Origin: Daphnia pulex
Lineage: Eukaryota; Arthropoda; Branchiopoda; Diplostraca; Daphniidae
Direction of reading: 5' to 3'
Length of the DNA stretch: 64,000 nucleotides
NCBI RefSeq assembly: GCF_021134715.1
Contig: NC_060019.1
Span: 8,432,001 to 8,496,000 of the forward strand
This document shows positions 14,382 to 27,400 of this stretch, in pieces. The translations under genes were made by a program, and so were the position numbers. Position 1 is the stretch's first letter. Every line of letters starts with the position of its first letter. A model generated the notes under the pieces. The model worked only from the letters and a program-made list of their open reading frames with translations. It ran no database searches and was not told the DNA's origin.

Positions 14382-17300
14382 TCCAGCAGCTTCTCTCCAG
14401 TTTACTCCGCACAAAAGAAGAATATAAGGAAAAACCCAACTAATAAAAGCAAACCGGAAATCTCTTTCTTTCTCTCTCTCTCTTCTCTTCCAATTTTTAT
14501 TTCTTATTTTTCTTTTTTTCCACTTGGTCATTTTTCCACATAAAAAAAAGGAAAATTCATTTACTTGAATTTTGTCGGTCGTTTTCTCCACTCCAAGTAA
14601 TCCATTTTTATAGTAACAAGATTATTTTTTATCGCGTACAACAACAACATAATCTGGCGTTTCAGTGTGTGTCCTAATGGGTTCCTTTTTTGAATGCAAT
14701 TCCTTCCCAATCGAGCGCCAACAAGATGTCAAATCGTGTTGGCGACTTTATATAGTTGTGCTTTATTACTTATACTCGGTTCGACCATGTCATTTTCTAC
14801 ATTTTCTAGGATAAAAATCAATTTTTCGAAAACTAACAAAAATAAAACAAAACAAAACAAATGGAAGCGACGATTCAGAGACGTGCAAATGTTGCGTGTG
14901 TCTAGTGTGCTAGTTCTTTTAGATTTCTTAAGACATAATATCCCCCACCAGTTTATTAGTTTCTGTGTGTACATGATCTGTGATATGTATGTCGAGTGAA
15001 TGTTGATTGACTTTCCACAAATTTTTTTTTTGATTTCCAAATTTTGACTGTGGCAATGTAATACAGACAGAGAAGTGAACATATGACAATACCGTCTCTA
15101 TTGGAAAATTGTCAAAGGGAAATTAAAATATACTGTACACTACTAAAGTCTTTGACTCTTTGACTGGAAAGTCTCATTTGAAAAAAAAAAAGGAGAACAT
15201 GTCGAAAGGAACGACTTTGTGCATGATGAAATCATCTAGTTATTTGCATACATACCGCGCCTGGTGCTCAATCTAGTCTGCCCTTAATAACCAAAGATTC
15301 AATTTCAAATTGACAAAGGGGAAACGATTCGATTTCTTTCCGCGTAATTTTGATGCGTATACACAGACGTCGGGATAAATTAGAAATCCTTGTCTGAATT
15401 GATTAGATACGTGTACTCAAATGAGAACCGTGCTGGCACAAGCTAAAACTCCGCTCAAGTACTATACATTGTCGAGTGCTGGGGTTTCGAAGGAATCCAA
15501 TTATCCAATTCCGTTTGGTACGTCATCTACGTCATGCACAGGCCTAGCTGAGACTCGATAGGCTGTTGGGGGCCATTGTCGTCACATCAGAACCGTGTAG
15601 TACATCTCTCATCAACCGCGAATATAAGGTCAGGACTGCCAGCACCAAAAGTCTATCGAGAGTCTCCTAATAAAAATATTTTTAGAACTGATCTTTACTC
15701 AGGCTGCACAAGTATATACTCGTACATGCGTATGTGTATAAGAGACGACTCTAATATAGATATTCCGTAAAAGAGCTGTGAGTATTTCGTCCAATCGATC
15801 GAAAATGTCTACAAGAAAATCATCAGCAATCCGTGGGCATTCGGCGGAATTTTTATTTTTTTTTCCGGAGGACTTTGACGAGCTGAACATTGTTGTGATT
15901 CGGATTTCCAATTCAATCCACGCACTAGGCTATATATATATCTATCTATTGCGCTTTGAACCTCCCTCCAGCAGAGAAAAGGAGTTGCGTTTCGATTTTC
16001 ATTTGAAATCTCCCGGGGGCAAAAGGCCTGGGGGATATTGGAAGAAGAAGAACTCTCTGTATATGTTGCCTAATAGTCTTGTATGTGTTGTCTATGCGGC
16101 CAGAGTCGCCCGCCTTGTTATAGACTCCCACCAGTACACATACTAAGTAGACGCCTGCCCTTCTATTAGGATATATGGGCGGGCAATTTAAATGAAAATT
16201 ATAGCCAGCAAGGCACACACATGGAAACAAAAAGATTTCAGGGCGAGATGCTTCCGAGAAGGAAATCCTTGGAGGACTGATGTAATTCAACAAGGTTTGG
16301 GCCAGCCGGTGATAGTGCCGCCGGATGGAAACACGGTGAGTTTCCTAAGATACTGATTGAAATTGTCCTCCTACAGACTCTTAGCTCTGCCTTTCATGAT
16401 GAAGAGAAATTATGAAGACAATAGAGAAAATGGAAAATCTATTGTTGAATCTCTTTTTCAAATGATTTCTTACGAAACTATAAACTCCGGGAGTGTTGAG
16501 CTGGAGCCAACAATTTTCTTTTTATTCTTCATCTCAAAGATATATACAAAAACAGGGGAGGGAGGAGAGAGACTCGGTTATGTATGTTATTATCTTCTTT
16601 TGGCGCAGCAACAGCGGGACAAAAGAGAGAAACGAATAGCACCCTGAAAAAAAAGCCAAATAATAACAACATTGGTAGCGAGCCAGGAGCGCTAGATTCG
16701 CCTGGCAATAGCGATGAATACTACTCTTCTTTTTACTTTTTTCCAACTGGGTGAGTCTTTATTTGATATGTCGACATTGCATTCCATAGCAACAGGTCTA
16801 TAAAAGACTATCCGGTCTTCTGATTTCCGCATTATAACACCATTTGCTAAAGTCATCATCATTCCATAACGCCATCCTTGTTTTTTAAATCAAGCATTTA
16901 GTAGCACGGATTTGATTTGTGACACCGAAATAGAAGATGGGAATTAGACAGCGTTGTATAATAGTTATTTGTATTACACATGCGCTTTCTCGTCCTATGT
17001 GGCGCAGCTTTCGTTTGACTAAAGGGCAAAGAGCTCAATCATTCTTGATGAAACGCAATCCATTATTTCCCTTTTGGTCCCAAAAAATATAAGAAGGTCT
17101 CGTGATGGATAAGAAACTACTACTGCGATTATTATCCCGGCTTTTTTTTTCTACGTAATGGCTAAATATAAACGGGTCGGTGTACACAGCCGCTAGTCTT
17201 ATATTATTGTGTAGACGGATTAAGGATACAATATCTCACAGTGACATCAACCATTATTAACAATTTATAAGCTTTATTTTTTTTTTTTTTGCTCTAGAAT

Positions 17301-20300
17301 AGATAGCTTATCCCTACTATATTACACTACTAAATATTGCAAATCTACTCAGTCCTATCGCTCGGCTAGACATATAATGGTCCAGAAATGTATGATGTTG
17401 TTGGACAGCCAGGCACAATGTAAAGGAAAGTAGGATCAATTTCATAATTCTGATGGCAATATTACAGGCGGAGGCAGAAGACGAAGAGAGATGGAAATAG
17501 ATATGCTTATACGTTTATAAAACATTCTCGCAACTTTAATACATCATTCGAAATAGGAGAGAGAGTGGCAGCTTGTTGTCCAGCAGTCGGGAGGGACCGT
17601 GAGTGGCACACTTCAATAGATCGGGTCTCTCGTATTCATTATAATGACTCGTACATTCTAAAACCGCCCACATCGGCCTCTCCTAACAAGAATGCACAAG
17701 TGTATAGTAGGTCTTACGTAATGAAATAATGGGCGTCTTCATATAATACAACAGTCAGCTGCCGCCTGCAATGTAAGATGTTATTGAAATACCCTTACAC
17801 AAGTTACATCTTCCGCCTAGCGAGGAGGATATTATTCGGCTGAAGATATAGCACCAGAAGACCGCAAAACATGGGTCTCGCATCACAGTGTTATTAAATT
17901 TCTGACGTCTTTTGATGTAAGACTACTTTCTCTATAACTTTCGTATTTCGACTATTATTTTGTACACATCTAACCACTATCTGCGCATCATTCAAACGCG
18001 TATGCAGCTGCCTATATTGGGTCCAAGTGATGACGTCGATCCGGCACATAGAAATCGACTGTATTTGTCGATTCAGAAAGTGTGGAATAGGAGCAGGGCC
18101 CCTTCTCTCCTACGCAGCCCGCAGAAAGCAAATTGAATTTCGGTATAATAAGTCTGGTGTGTGCACAGTGCAGCAGAAACGTGGTGGTAGCATCATCTAC
18201 TATATTCCTTGCTATATATGGCTGTTGTATTTCGACGCATTAGATGCGGATTGGATTCCATTTGCCGTGGGTCTTTGTCTTGTTAGAACACATCCTATAT
18301 ACCGCGTCCGAATAGAATATCTGTTATTTATACTCGTCGTCGTCCGTCTGTACGTATATAATATGCGCAGTAGTTGTATTGCAGACGTAAGTATATACAT
18401 TTAGAGTAAATACGTCTATAGTATAGTAGTATCTATCAGCGCCGAGAACATGTTCTCCCTCTTCTATTCTGTTCTTTGAACGGAATTGATTGTCATCGTG
18501 CCGTCGTCTAGCTGCGACGAGCTCGGTCGACTGCATTTTCGATTACAATAGCCATCGGAGATCGAACCTAGGGGTCTGTCATCATTCTAGACTAAAAATA
18601 AGAAGAAGAAGAAGCTGCTGCTACGTCTAGACGTCAACGAAATGCATACATGTCTTCGCTCTTCAAAGAGTTCCAGAGGGTCTCTACATCATGTACGGAG
18701 AGAGAGAGCGGAACCAGATATAAATCGACCGATAAAAAAAAAAGAGGAATGTAACGTCTTTGTGTGTGTGTCTACCGAAGAATATTAACAATCTACGCAC
18801 GCGGTTATAGGTTAGACGTCGTCACGAATCTACTTTGCGGTTCGGTTGAAAATCCGCCATGTAATTTAATTCTATATTTGGGAAATTAATTATTTTTTTT
18901 TTTTTCATAAATCATAACTGAAATGCTGTTTTTGGTGGAAACCCAAAGGAATTTTTTAATTTGATTTTGGCGGGTGAAAAAAAAAAGAAATTCGCCAAAA
19001 AGTTGTAGCCCCTACTTATATAATGTATTAGGCTGGCGAGATGGATATATCCACAACGTCAGATGCTGCTGCATCGCGTGCGTGATTGCAATACGCGTAT
19101 TTTGATAAAATACTAAACGAATGTAGACGTATTATATAGGCTATATTAAAAAGGGTCGGCGGCTATATACTTTTTTCCCGCGGGAGTGTTAATATTACGA
19201 GCCCTCAGCAGCCGTATGCTTTTTTTTTTATGGCGGGAGACTTGTAATAAAATAATCCGCTCTCTTTTATTCTGTACAACACACAGACACACAGACACAC
19301 AGCCCACCACCACACAGCAGGACGACAAGCCAATCGATATCGTCGTCTCTCTTCAAGAGTTCGTCGTGCCACTGTCTCCCGTGGTGTGTGTACACGTCTC
19401 GGACTGTTGCTGGGCATTCGGCAGGGCAAAGTCAAACAGAGGCCCTCATCGTCCGTCAACCGAGTGGCAGCAAAGGGGGAGGGTTATTGGGCCAAATTCA
19501 AAAGAGTGTTTTAAGCCCATTAGATTCTACTGTAATGCAGTATAAAAGCGGAGAAGGTCGAGCTGTAAATGTGTTATTACATTTCTCCTAACTGGATCCC
19601 GTTTGATAGATACAGTGAGCCATAAGGCAAGAATAGAGTTGCATCTGTTGAAGCAGCTCCTTCACATGATCCTGATACATTTTCGGTGGGGCCAAAAGAC
19701 GGGAGGCCGTTCCTTAAAAAGAACCACTCAAGTGGTTTTATATACTTTGCCAAAAAAAGAAAAAAAGGGACCGAAAATCTTCTCTCCAGCTCTTTTTTTT
19801 TTATATTTATTTTCGACCGCGCAAATCCGCTTTTAAAAGCGCCGCTCCGCGCAAGATACTCTTGGGTCGTCAATCCTTATTTGTAAATGTGCACGTGACC
19901 CATAGGCAGTCTGAAGACCCGATGGCCTTCGAGATTTTCCCCCCCTTCGACATATAATAGCCTTTTGTGTGTCTAGCGCGCATAGTGCACTTGCCAGGGC
20001 AAAGATTTCGGCGACTATACTTCTTCGACGACGACGACGTAGTAGAGAGTCCCTTATATATCCTTCACTCCGACGACGGAATATGACAAAACCAACTGGA
20101 AACGAGTGCATAGGGCAGCAGCGTTACATATTCTTGGTGCTGCTGGTACGGCCACCCCATACAGGTCAATCCATCAGACACGTACACGTTTCAAACGCAA
20201 GTTCAGCAGTTGGTTATAATGAGCTCTTCCGAGCGGGAATTTTTGACTTGGACAGAGTGACACAAAACTAACTACGGTACGTATATAGACGGATATGAGC

Positions 20301-23300
20301 GTTCCGTAATGAATCGAGGACAATAGAACTTGAATAATGTTTCCACCACGCGGATGCATAATTCCCTTTGAATTAGAAACAAATGGGCCAGCCTCTCATC
20401 CAGATGGATCGTGTTCCTATCAGCTTCCTTCCCCAGCAGCCATGATGCAATATTGAACGGGATCCTGACGGATCGGGAATCGGCAAAGGCCACGGCACAA
20501 TAAATTGGAGATGCGCTATGATATTCCAGTTGCAAATTCGATATATGCTTTTGGAGGACATCATTTTTTTTGCTATATGCCAACTGGAATTGACACACGG
20601 GACTCGAGTGGGTCAGCGCTTTTAGCCTATATTTATCTACCACGCACCGTTTGACAGCTTGTATTTCAAACGGAATTCCCAAGAGTGGGTGGCGGCCGTC
20701 ATCAACCTGTCTCCGGGAGATAAATGGATCCGTTATTTATTTTTTTTGTTTTTTCCTTTCTTCAATACAGTCACAATGAGCTTTCTGTGTACCTCATTTG
20801 ACCGGTGGTTCTGATTCAGGGAGAATTAATTTATCATCTTCTCTAGTCCTCGTTAGGATCTTTCAATGCGGAGAGCTTAGACTTACGTAAAGTTGATGGA
20901 GTTGCACGCGCGTCTTGTCAACGTGTGGCTGATGATGAATGCGGTGAATCGACAATTAGTAGTGCAATTCAACGTGACGAGAGTTACCATCATAAAAGAA
21001 CTCTCGACATTCACCGGGATTCCACGTGGCCAGAGTAATAAAGTTATTAAGGCTACCGCAAATTTGCATAGGAACCAAGAGCTGAACTCTTACTGCAATT
21101 AATTATTTTTTTTAGGTACATGCAAAAAATTTTCCATATTAACGCAAAATGTCAAAACCCCGAAATTGATATGTTATTCAGTAAGTTATTATTGGTTCCG
21201 TTAATTATTAAAGGGAATTAAAAACTTGGTCGTGGGGCCAGTTATTAGCCGTTCTCAATGATGTCAGATGAACTTCTTCTTATTGCTTCTACTGGGAACT
21301 TATGTTTTCTTGTTGTTTCTTTATTTAGCCTATTATAAGGAAAACTTACTATACCTCCCAACTCCCTTACGTCAAGTTTCTATGGCTACATATCTGTCAT
21401 ATAGAGTTTTCTGCAAGTCACGAACAGACCCGATGAACGCAGCACATTGAGATGACCTTTATCGTCGGCGCCCATGTAGCCGTCATAGTTATTGCAACAT
21501 TCGTTTAAGAGTCTTTATCGCCCATATTCATTGCTCAATATAAGCTAAACAGCCCATCGCATTACGTATTAATCTTACTCCTTTTCATTTCGCATCTCTT
21601 GCGTCAGCGTCGTTCCACATCGACATGACATGGTTCTCTTTTCTCGGAGAACTGCAACGATTTTTCCAACCTGTGACGTCGATTACAGATATTAATAAGA
21701 GTCATTCTTAATAATAAGAAAACATTTGGCGGTTAGGAAGAGAGAGATTTTTGGAATCAACAACCTTAAAAGTCGTTAAAAATGAAAATGGCAATTTGGC
21801 TTCCATAATTTTTTTTAAAAAAAGGTACGACGCACCAAACAAAAGTTGCAGCAAAAAACTTGGCAAACTTTTTCTTTTGTTCGCAGCACTTTTCGTTTTA
21901 GGCGTAGTATAGAAGTCACGTTTTGCCAAGTACGAAACAGGTGCAAGTGAATAGAAGATGAGGAGCCTGTCTTTCTTTTGAAGAATGATTAAATTTACAG
22001 GTGATTTATTAAAAAAGTTGGCTGTGTATTAGAGAAAATGTACTTGCTGATTTGATATTTGATAAATTGGCTGCAATTGATTGGGGCAAGTAGTCTGTTC
22101 TGTAGTGTGTGTTGTGTAGGTCTTCAAGTTCTTTTGTTTTGAACTATGAGGCGCAATAAGAATCGATATTGATCTAAAATCCATTGTGATAGGTGTTCAA
22201 ATAGTGATTAGGATGGGAAAAGAAGTGGCTGAAATGGTCTAAATCTGTGGAAAAAGTCTGATGCGTAAATGTGCATCAGTCACATCAGGGAATGAAACTA
22301 TAGAGTCAACAGAGAGTCAACATTTAACTTAATGATATTACATGTAAGTTCTTCTTTTTCTGTGCTAAATATGTAGTGAACTTACTATTGAAATTTGTTA
22401 AACCAGAATCCAGGTCATATGTGAACGTTTTCAACCAAACTTCCCTGATTGCCATCTTCCTGGTGCACCCAAAATCAAGTAAGTCTTCAGGGTTTAGTCT
22501 ATTTTACCTAGTTGGAATTAGACAATGTGTAGACTACTGCAGGCTAGGCAAGGTATTTTGTTGTAATTGGGTGACTCCATAATCGAAAGGACAAAATTTT
22601 TAAAATTTCCCCTAAAGGATACAACTGTCCTCCTAATAAGTTGGCCATCGATCGAAGTCCAATTCATGACGATTGCTCATCTCAAGCGTCGTGTATCAAC
22701 TATCGTAAATCAATGTCAAACGTGTGAAATGAGACAATTTTATTTGTGCAGCACACGAAACGATGATGGCGTTTTCATCTTTCACTTTAACTCTTGTATC
22801 TTTATAGCAATCTAAATAACATTCTGCCCTAGTGGCCCTTGAGACTTCCCACCATATTGCTATATCTCGGCATTGTTGGTCAAGTATTTTTGTCCTAGAA
22901 TTCTTATTTATTTTCGGGTTGTGCTGGACGTGGGCGTACAAAAGCGACCAAGTGCACGCGGGTTTTCACGAGGGGAGCGATGTTGACATCAAGTTTCAAA
23001 AGACGTTCGCTTTTATCGATTGGTTGGCTTCCCTCATTCTTCGACCACCCACTTGCATTCTTATAAATGTGTATAGCTTTTTATTTATTTCTCTCTTCAT
23101 CTGCGGATAGTAGCGATTTGTCAGCCATTTATAATATCGACGATTTATTCATTTTCCGAAGGTGGGATTTGCGTCAGGAAAACGGGTCATTCATTTAAGT
23201 TTACAGGCAGCGTATAAGCTGAAAAATGTCTCGACAGCTATTAGTTCTCTCTCGGTTCATCGACTTGGGCAAACCATTTTTTTATTTTTTAAATCTCTCT

Positions 23301-24020
23301 CGACCCTTTTTCTTTATGATTGAAGGAAGAGCGTCATGGATTAAACAGAGAGAAAACCTACCGAGGTTTGTGTGTGTGTGTGTTTCTCTCTGATTGGCAG
23401 TCGGAAAGAAGCTTGAGGGTTCCGTCCTTTTCTTCTCTGGACCGATTGATTAGCGGCCAACAGCACAATCACGAACGACGCAGAAAGGGTTATGTGTGTG
23501 GGTTTAGCTTCATAGTCTCTCCCAGCTCTATTGTAATCGTCGTTCTACGCGTCTCATTTGAAAGCCCATCTTTATCTGTACATAGGCCTAACTTATTCCG
23601 GCAGTGGGGTGTAGATCTCAGCTTTGCCTTGATCGATGATGATGATGATAATAATAATGCCAAACGCCATACGAAAGTAAAAATCAAAAGACGTACAGCT
23701 CTATCTAGAAAACAAGATGGAATGACAACATTTTTCGACCGTCGTCGGAAAAGTTCAGACTTTTTTGCGTGTCTGTTTGTAATTGAAAAATAGTTTGCGT
23801 TGCATTCACGTGGAGACGAGTGGTGAGTCGCGGGATTGACTTTGACCAGAATTCCATTTAATAGAGAGAGTGTTGTGCGCATCAGCAGGCTAGTAGAGGG
23901 AGGGAGGGGGGGGGGGTCACGAGCAAGCGCAGATAACTTCTGACTCTTGCGTATGTCGTCGACGGGCGGGGAACGATATTGCTTTTGCCCCCCCGCTCGT
24001 CCTGGTTTTTGCGCGGGTTG
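14382..24020. other. Long gene-free stretch between glutaredoxin-like and peptide genes
   Basis: The first several hundred bases are presumably the 3' UTR of the glutaredoxin-like gene (an AATAAA lies near 14842). Beyond that I find no coding exon I can support. Short tandem repeats (CACAGA around 19280), AAG runs and A/T homopolymers are scattered through it. The longest frames, such as minus strand 20682-20272, have no recognisable domain. It probably holds regulatory DNA of the flanking genes. Confidence 0.45.
23906..23916. repeat. G11 homopolymer tract
   Basis: An uninterrupted run of G preceded by GGG-A groups, a few hundred bases upstream of the peptide gene. It could form a G-quadruplex; a second 13-G run lies at 24721-24733 in the first coding intron of the same gene. 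Seen directly; any role is speculative. Confidence 0.8.
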
Positions 24021-24023
24021 AAG

Positions 24024-24423
24024 GCCGATAAATACACCAGGCCAGCCGCACCCGCTCTTCACATCATTGCACGACTCGTCGATAAGGTCTTCGTCGCCGC
24101 CGCTCCCTCCGTCGCTTTACTATTCCGCAGCAAATCATTTCGGGGTTATTTTTTCCCTTCCAATTCCAGTTGGTCTCTCTAGACAAATCAAACTCATCGT
24201 CGACATATCAAACGTAGTCTGTTTTTATCACTGAATTTTATTTTTTTGATCGTCGTTTCAATTTCGTTCAATTTCGTGACCAGTTTGATCGAGGGATTGC
24301 CGTCATCAGGTAAAATGAAATTCTGAAATTTTAATTATTTTCGAGGAGAAATTCTGATTTTGGTTTTTTGTATCGGCCCAGTCTTCCACATTATTTCAGA
24401 AATACCACGGACGTCGTTCAAAC
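24024..24423 (+). promoter_or_regulatory. Probable promoter and 5' UTR of agatoxin-like peptide gene
   Basis: A GATAAATA TATA-like box near 24027 lies about 30 bases before a TCACATC initiator-like site. Further down, CAG|GTAAAATG at 24309/24310 and TTATTTCAG ending at 24399 make a plausible 90-nt intron in the 5' leader, so the leader would be spliced 24 bases before the ATG. Inferred from motifs only. Confidence 0.35.
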
Positions 24424-27400
24424 ATGGTTTCCAAAGTGGTGGTGGTCCTCTTCGCGGTCCTCGTCTTGAGCCAGGCCGTCCTCTGTCTCGATCCGCATTA
24501 CTTTGACGAAGGTAAATGAAAACGCGTTACATTTCCTCTTTTTTTCTTTTGCCGAGTGTGAGAGAGAAAAGACACTCCGGGATGTATATAATATACAATA
24601 ACAATGGAGCGTGAAAGTGATCCGGTTCTTTTTTCACGTCCAAAAACCAACCCACTGGGCAAATCCTCCCGGTGATCACAATAGGAAGAGATGGGTGGGG
24701 TTTACTTCTAACGTCTGCTTGGGGGGGGGGGGGTAGAGTCGAGTTAACTGATGTTTCGATATAGCGTGGGTTGAATGTTGCGCTTCCGCCCCGACACTTG
24801 CAGTGCTTGTAACTCTGTGAAGAATGCCCCTACACGCGCATAGAGAACACAGAAGGGTCCTTTGGCAGTGTCTCTGTTCCTATCTCATCTGGTCGCTCTC
24901 CCATCCGATCGATATCTCTTTCCAACACTTGGTTCCACTCCATGGTGTCAGTTGGATTAAATTTACTTTGCTTGCCGCTGAATCTTTTTTCTTTCTTTTT
25001 TTTTCCTTCCATTCTTTTTCTTCCGAGTGGAAAACTTGGTGAACTTTTCAAGGAGTGGAACACTCCAACCAATTGCCAGGTTCGCTTCACTTCGTCTGAG
25101 CCTGTTTGAAACACGCCGACAATTTCCATTGCCTGTTGCTCTGCGTTCCATCTCTTTCCCGGCTCCCTCCCAAAAAAGTTTGCGTGTAACATAACAAAGT
25201 GGAACTTGCGCGAATCCGGACAGAATACAGATAACGGCGTCGTCGTGACGTCCGCTAAAGACAATAAAATCCTATCTGTTAAAGTCGACCAACCGTGCCG
25301 CCCAGGGAACATTTTTATCCGGCGCTTGTAAAAAAATTTCTAGCCACGTAAGAATTATATAGTAGGACCCAAAAGTTTGGAAGCAAACTGTTGGTCAGGG
25401 TGGGGCTGTCAACTTCGTACCCCAGCAGTAATCACAACTCGTTCATGTGATTTACTAGCGACGTCAAAATAAAATCAAATAAAATTTCAACATTTGGCCA
25501 CGTCTCCTAAAAGGGACGCTGTGTAAATTTAGGTTCACCTAGTCAAAACTCTAATATTTGCACGCTCCAAGGTTCTTCAAAGGAGCTGTCGAATTCACGC
25601 AACTCCTGGCCGTTGCTACGTGTTACCCAACCACTCCTTGACAGATCGGATGGCATTCAATGGATGCCGAACTCCTCTGAAATAAGAACGCGGAATAAAA
25701 CTGTTGGAAAGAAAACAGGTTTAATAGGGGAAAACACGAGAGCAATCCCCTTTTTCGTTTGTTTATTTCGATAGTATATGGGTGGTATAAATCTGCAATT
25801 CACACGTCAAGGCACTTTTTTTTGCGCAGTGTGAAAATATGTTTCCTTTCACGCTCGGCGGAACGTAGGTGCTACTTGTTCTTTTGTTTCTTCTGAGATG
25901 AATGTTTCATTTCTACTCACTGAAACACGACTGGGTGATATTCGTTTCCAAAAGTGGGGTGGGGGGGAAACAGAGAGAAAAGAGAATAAGGGCGTTGGCA
26001 ATAACTCGTTCGAGTGCAGTGCCGTTTCAGCGCGGGCAAAAGTTTACGGGAGAAAACAAATGACGTCTTGACAACTGACGCTGTGCACATTCTTTTTGTG
26101 GCCTATGGCACTTGGGCTGTATAATGCGAGCTTTATTTATTGCCTACCAAGGACGACGACGACGACGGCCGGGAGCACTTTCTCTTCTTTTCTTCATCAC
26201 GACCGACGACGAGAATTGCACGTCCTTTCAAAAGGTCGCCAAAGTCCCAGGCTGTCTCACTTCACTTGACAACCCAGTTTTCTTAGATTCGCACAGTTTT
26301 TTTCTTGGCCAATGCCTCTGGCAACTGTCAACACTTGCCGTCACGACAAGTATAAAATTTCAAAATTCCGTAAAAACTGTCTGTCAAGATCGTAATAAAA
26401 GAATGTTATATAATAGTCCAGCCCCTTTGACAATCAAACACGCATCATCCGGTTAGACAGCAGGCCCTGCCCAACTTGATTCCTTGGCACACGGAAAAAA
26501 TGATGATGATGTCGGCCAACTCCCATACTATTTGAATAATTGTCCAACGAGTCTATAGCGAGAGGAAGAAAATCTGTCACTTTCTATTTCTGAATTGTCT
26601 CGTGCGTTAGTAGACGCGTTCGACAATCTTTGGGATTGGGAAAGTGATATCACCGCTAGATGGTCGACTTTAGTCATTTCCCGTCACGTTTGACCTTTGC
26701 TACCAAGGCAACCCGTTAAGCTCCTTATTTACTATGTAGCTATCCTTTTTTTTTTTTTTTGTCTACTCCTTTCTCTCAGGCACGATCGAAATCGATATGA
26801 TAACCTTTTCACTTATTCCATCGCCAATTCTCTCTATTACATTATCGACTGACGGTATAAATATAACCGCCGCAGAGTGGGTTTAGATTGGATATGGGGA
26901 ATCAGATGCTTCAGGTCTAGTCCTCTTCATTCCAAATGAAATTCTTCGATTAGGCTTTTTTATGGAAACCCCTATCGCAGTGATTTCTTATTTTTTTTCT
27001 TTCTAAATTTATTTAAACGCTCGATGCTACTCGACAATCGAGTTTTTGTCTTCAATCGATTCCTCTTCAACGGAGAAGTGGAACGAACCAGGGGAAAAAG
27101 TTGACGGCTCCTTTCAACAGCCGCTGCCGTTAACAGGTCGGTTCCACTATACACTCCCCAATGTTTGCCAATCGTCGACCGGGGAGATGAGCGCCTAAGA
27201 GTCAAGTTTGCTGATGGTACACTCTCTTGATCACATTATCTATCGATCTTTATTATTTATTAATTTTTTCCCAGAAATCTTTTAGACAGCCATCGACGGC
27301 TGGATCGCTCTTACTATTTTTTACTTTTTTTCCGGATGGCAACTTGGCCTTTTTATTCCAATATTAGATATCTTTTGTATGAGCAGCACATATTTGATGT

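Noticed and set aside
20272..20682. 136-codon minus-strand open frame in the gene-free region
   Set aside because: No ATG-led conserved start, no recognisable motif, and no adjoining exons with splice borders; length is within chance for a window of this size.
23490..24062. 190-codon minus-strand open frame
   Set aside because: Low-complexity composition, crosses microsatellite-like and G-run sequence, overlaps the presumed promoter of the peptide gene, and shows no domain.
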